Shown here piece by piece: positions 25,181-26,019 of a stretch of 26,019 nucleotides of DNA. This DNA comes from Candidatus Albibeggiatoa sp. nov. BB20 (GTDB lineage: Bacteria; Pseudomonadota; Gammaproteobacteria; Beggiatoales; Beggiatoaceae), in NCBI GenBank assembly GCA_016744725.1, contig JADGDW010000048.1, forward strand, positions 1 through 26,019. Direction: 5' to 3'. A program made the position numbers and the translations under genes. The stretch's first letter is position 1, and every line of letters begins with the position of its first letter. The notes under the pieces are model-generated. The model was not told the DNA's origin. It searched no databases and saw only the letters and a program-made list of their open reading frames with translations.

Positions 25181-25609
25181 TTATTTACAAGCAGTTGGCA
25201 AGTAAGATAAAGTCATAGCGCTATGTGTACATGTCCATATTTTTGCAGCAGGATCATATGTTAACTGTAATTGCCCTGTAATAGATGCGTCAATGAAAGA
25301 TGCTGAATAACCAAGACCTGTGGCAGAATCATCTACTATGGCAGTTGATCCAGACTTAAGTGCACCAATTAGAGTTGAATATTTACCGCCTGTTTTACCA
25401 CTGATACTTGCAACAGTAGGCCAGTAACCTTTAGAGCCAATCCATTCTTCAGTAGGTGTTTTCAAGCCACCAAGAAGGTTAACGCCTTCAGCTACTTTTG
25501 CACGTTTTAAGTAGTCAGTGTAAGCAGGAATTGCCACCGCTGCTAAAATACCGATAATCGCAACAACGATCATCAATTCAATTAATGTAAAACCTTTTTG
25601 TGATTTCAT
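25181..25609 (-). CDS. pilA: Type IVa major pilin (PilA/PilE-like)
   Basis: Pilin precursor of 142 residues. The leader MKSQKG is cut by PilD before Phe7, and the mature N-terminus FTLIELMIVVAIIGILAAVA has the invariant Glu5. The polar head carries a two-Cys C-terminal disulfide loop (Cys127 to Cys141, in WTCTHSAM and LPTACK), typical of type IVa pilins that form the D-region. Short length and a short loop resemble group I or Neisseria-like pilins. A strong AAGGAG lies 8 nt before the ATG. A strong terminator follows and no other pilin gene is adjacent, consistent with a highly expressed major pilin; a minor pilin cannot be ruled out. Confidence 0.87.
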   Translation of the reverse strand: MKSQKGFTLIELMIVVAIIGILAAVAIPAYTDYLKRAKVAEGVNLLGGLKTPTEEWIGSKGYWPTVASISGKTGGKYSTLIGALKSGSTAIVDDSATGLGYSASFIDASITGQLQLTYDPAAKIWTCTHSAMTLSYLPTACK

Positions 25610-25683
25610 GGAATATTCTCCTTTGAAAATAAGTTAAAAGCTTGTTATGAAGAACCCGAAAATAGGCCACCACTAAGCCCCAA

Positions 25684-25689
25684 ATTATA
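25684..25689 (-). promoter_or_regulatory. Candidate -10 box of the pilin gene
   Basis: TATAAT on the minus strand about 75 nt upstream of the pilin ATG, in GTAGTATAATTTG. The -35 region is poor. A GG-N10-GC spacing, as in sigma-54 promoters, occurs nearby in GGGGCTTAGTGGTGGC but matches the consensus poorly. Confidence 0.35.
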
Positions 25690-26019
25690 CTACACTTAAA
25701 GCGGAAATAAGTATAACAATATCTGCTTTAGATTAGAACAAAAAAACAGACTCAAAGCATCCAACAATCCGAAAAATTGAGCTACTCATTTTTGATCTTT
25801 TAATTACTAAAACCAGATAAATATCAAATACTATTAACTTCTAAATATTTTACTTAAATTTTGATATTCAAGCTATAAATCTACTTTTGTTCACCAAACA
25901 TTTGCAATGTAGATTAATATTTGATGGTCTATGTATTTAAGCAAATATAACTCCAACTTTGTATAGCATTGATTTATAAGATAGTTTATAGGAAATGTCT
26001 TTTTGCAAGCTTAAAATAT
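25690..26019. other. AT-rich stretch without a recognisable gene
   Basis: Upstream of the pilin gene to the window edge. It is strongly AT-rich, with stops in all frames and no coding similarity, tRNA or strong hairpin that I can see. It may hold distal pilin regulation or the leader of a gene beyond the edge. Confidence 0.6.

Noticed and set aside
25650..25700. Sigma-54 promoter for the pilin gene
   Set aside because: Only the GG-N10-GC spacing fits; the TGGCAC and TTGC boxes are poorly matched.

Overview
The window reads as chromosome of an AT-rich gammaproteobacterium with type IV pili and gliding or twitching motility. The best fit is the Thiotrichales/Beggiatoaceae. That placement is an inference from three things: a Pil-Chp chemosensory operon with pilT and a type IVa pilin, a glutamate-cysteine ligase of the Acidithiobacillus ferrooxidans type, and an orphan haemagglutinin-type exoprotein. 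No rRNA, tRNA, CRISPR array or phage is visible.

Layout. (1) 1-8007, minus strand: the operon pilG, pilH, pilI, pilJ, a separate FimL-like/ChpA-N-terminal protein, then chpA. chpA runs off the left edge at the start of its ATPase domain. The methyltransferase gene pilK, which lies between pilJ and chpA in Pseudomonas, is absent. (2) 8008-8220: divergent promoter region, followed by gshA on the plus strand. (3) 9623-14245, minus strand, accessory in character: a TpsA-like exoprotein without its TpsB pore, a frame-broken IS5-like transposase remnant, and an orphan periplasmic binding protein. (4) 14512-19771: a TPR lipoprotein, a GcvR-like double-ACT protein, ftsW (away from the usual dcw cluster), trmJ and a small lipoprotein. 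Two convergent pairs here abut with 1 and 0 bases between stop codons, and a pair of mirror-image REP-like palindromes precedes the small lipoprotein. (5) 19772-23688, minus strand: a SWIM-SNF2 ATPase followed 14 nt later by a YjbQ-family gene. (6) 23871-25609, minus strand: pilT and a type IV pilin gene separated by tandem hairpins that include a clear intrinsic terminator. The last 410 bases hold no gene.

Functionally, pilin and retraction motor (region 6) and the Pil-Chp signalling pathway (region 1) belong to one motility apparatus. PilJ would signal through the CheW-like PilI to ChpA, which would phosphorylate PilG and PilH to set extension and retraction. The rest is housekeeping (glutathione, division, tRNA methylation) with an interposed surface-protein/IS segment.

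The least ordinary observations are the two-gene arrangement of ChpA, the Asp-rich ChpA linker, the duplicated pilI tail, the mirror-image palindrome pair near 19.35-19.41 kb and the mutually exclusive inverted repeats at 14.42-14.50 kb. I see no convincing new defence or catalytic system here.
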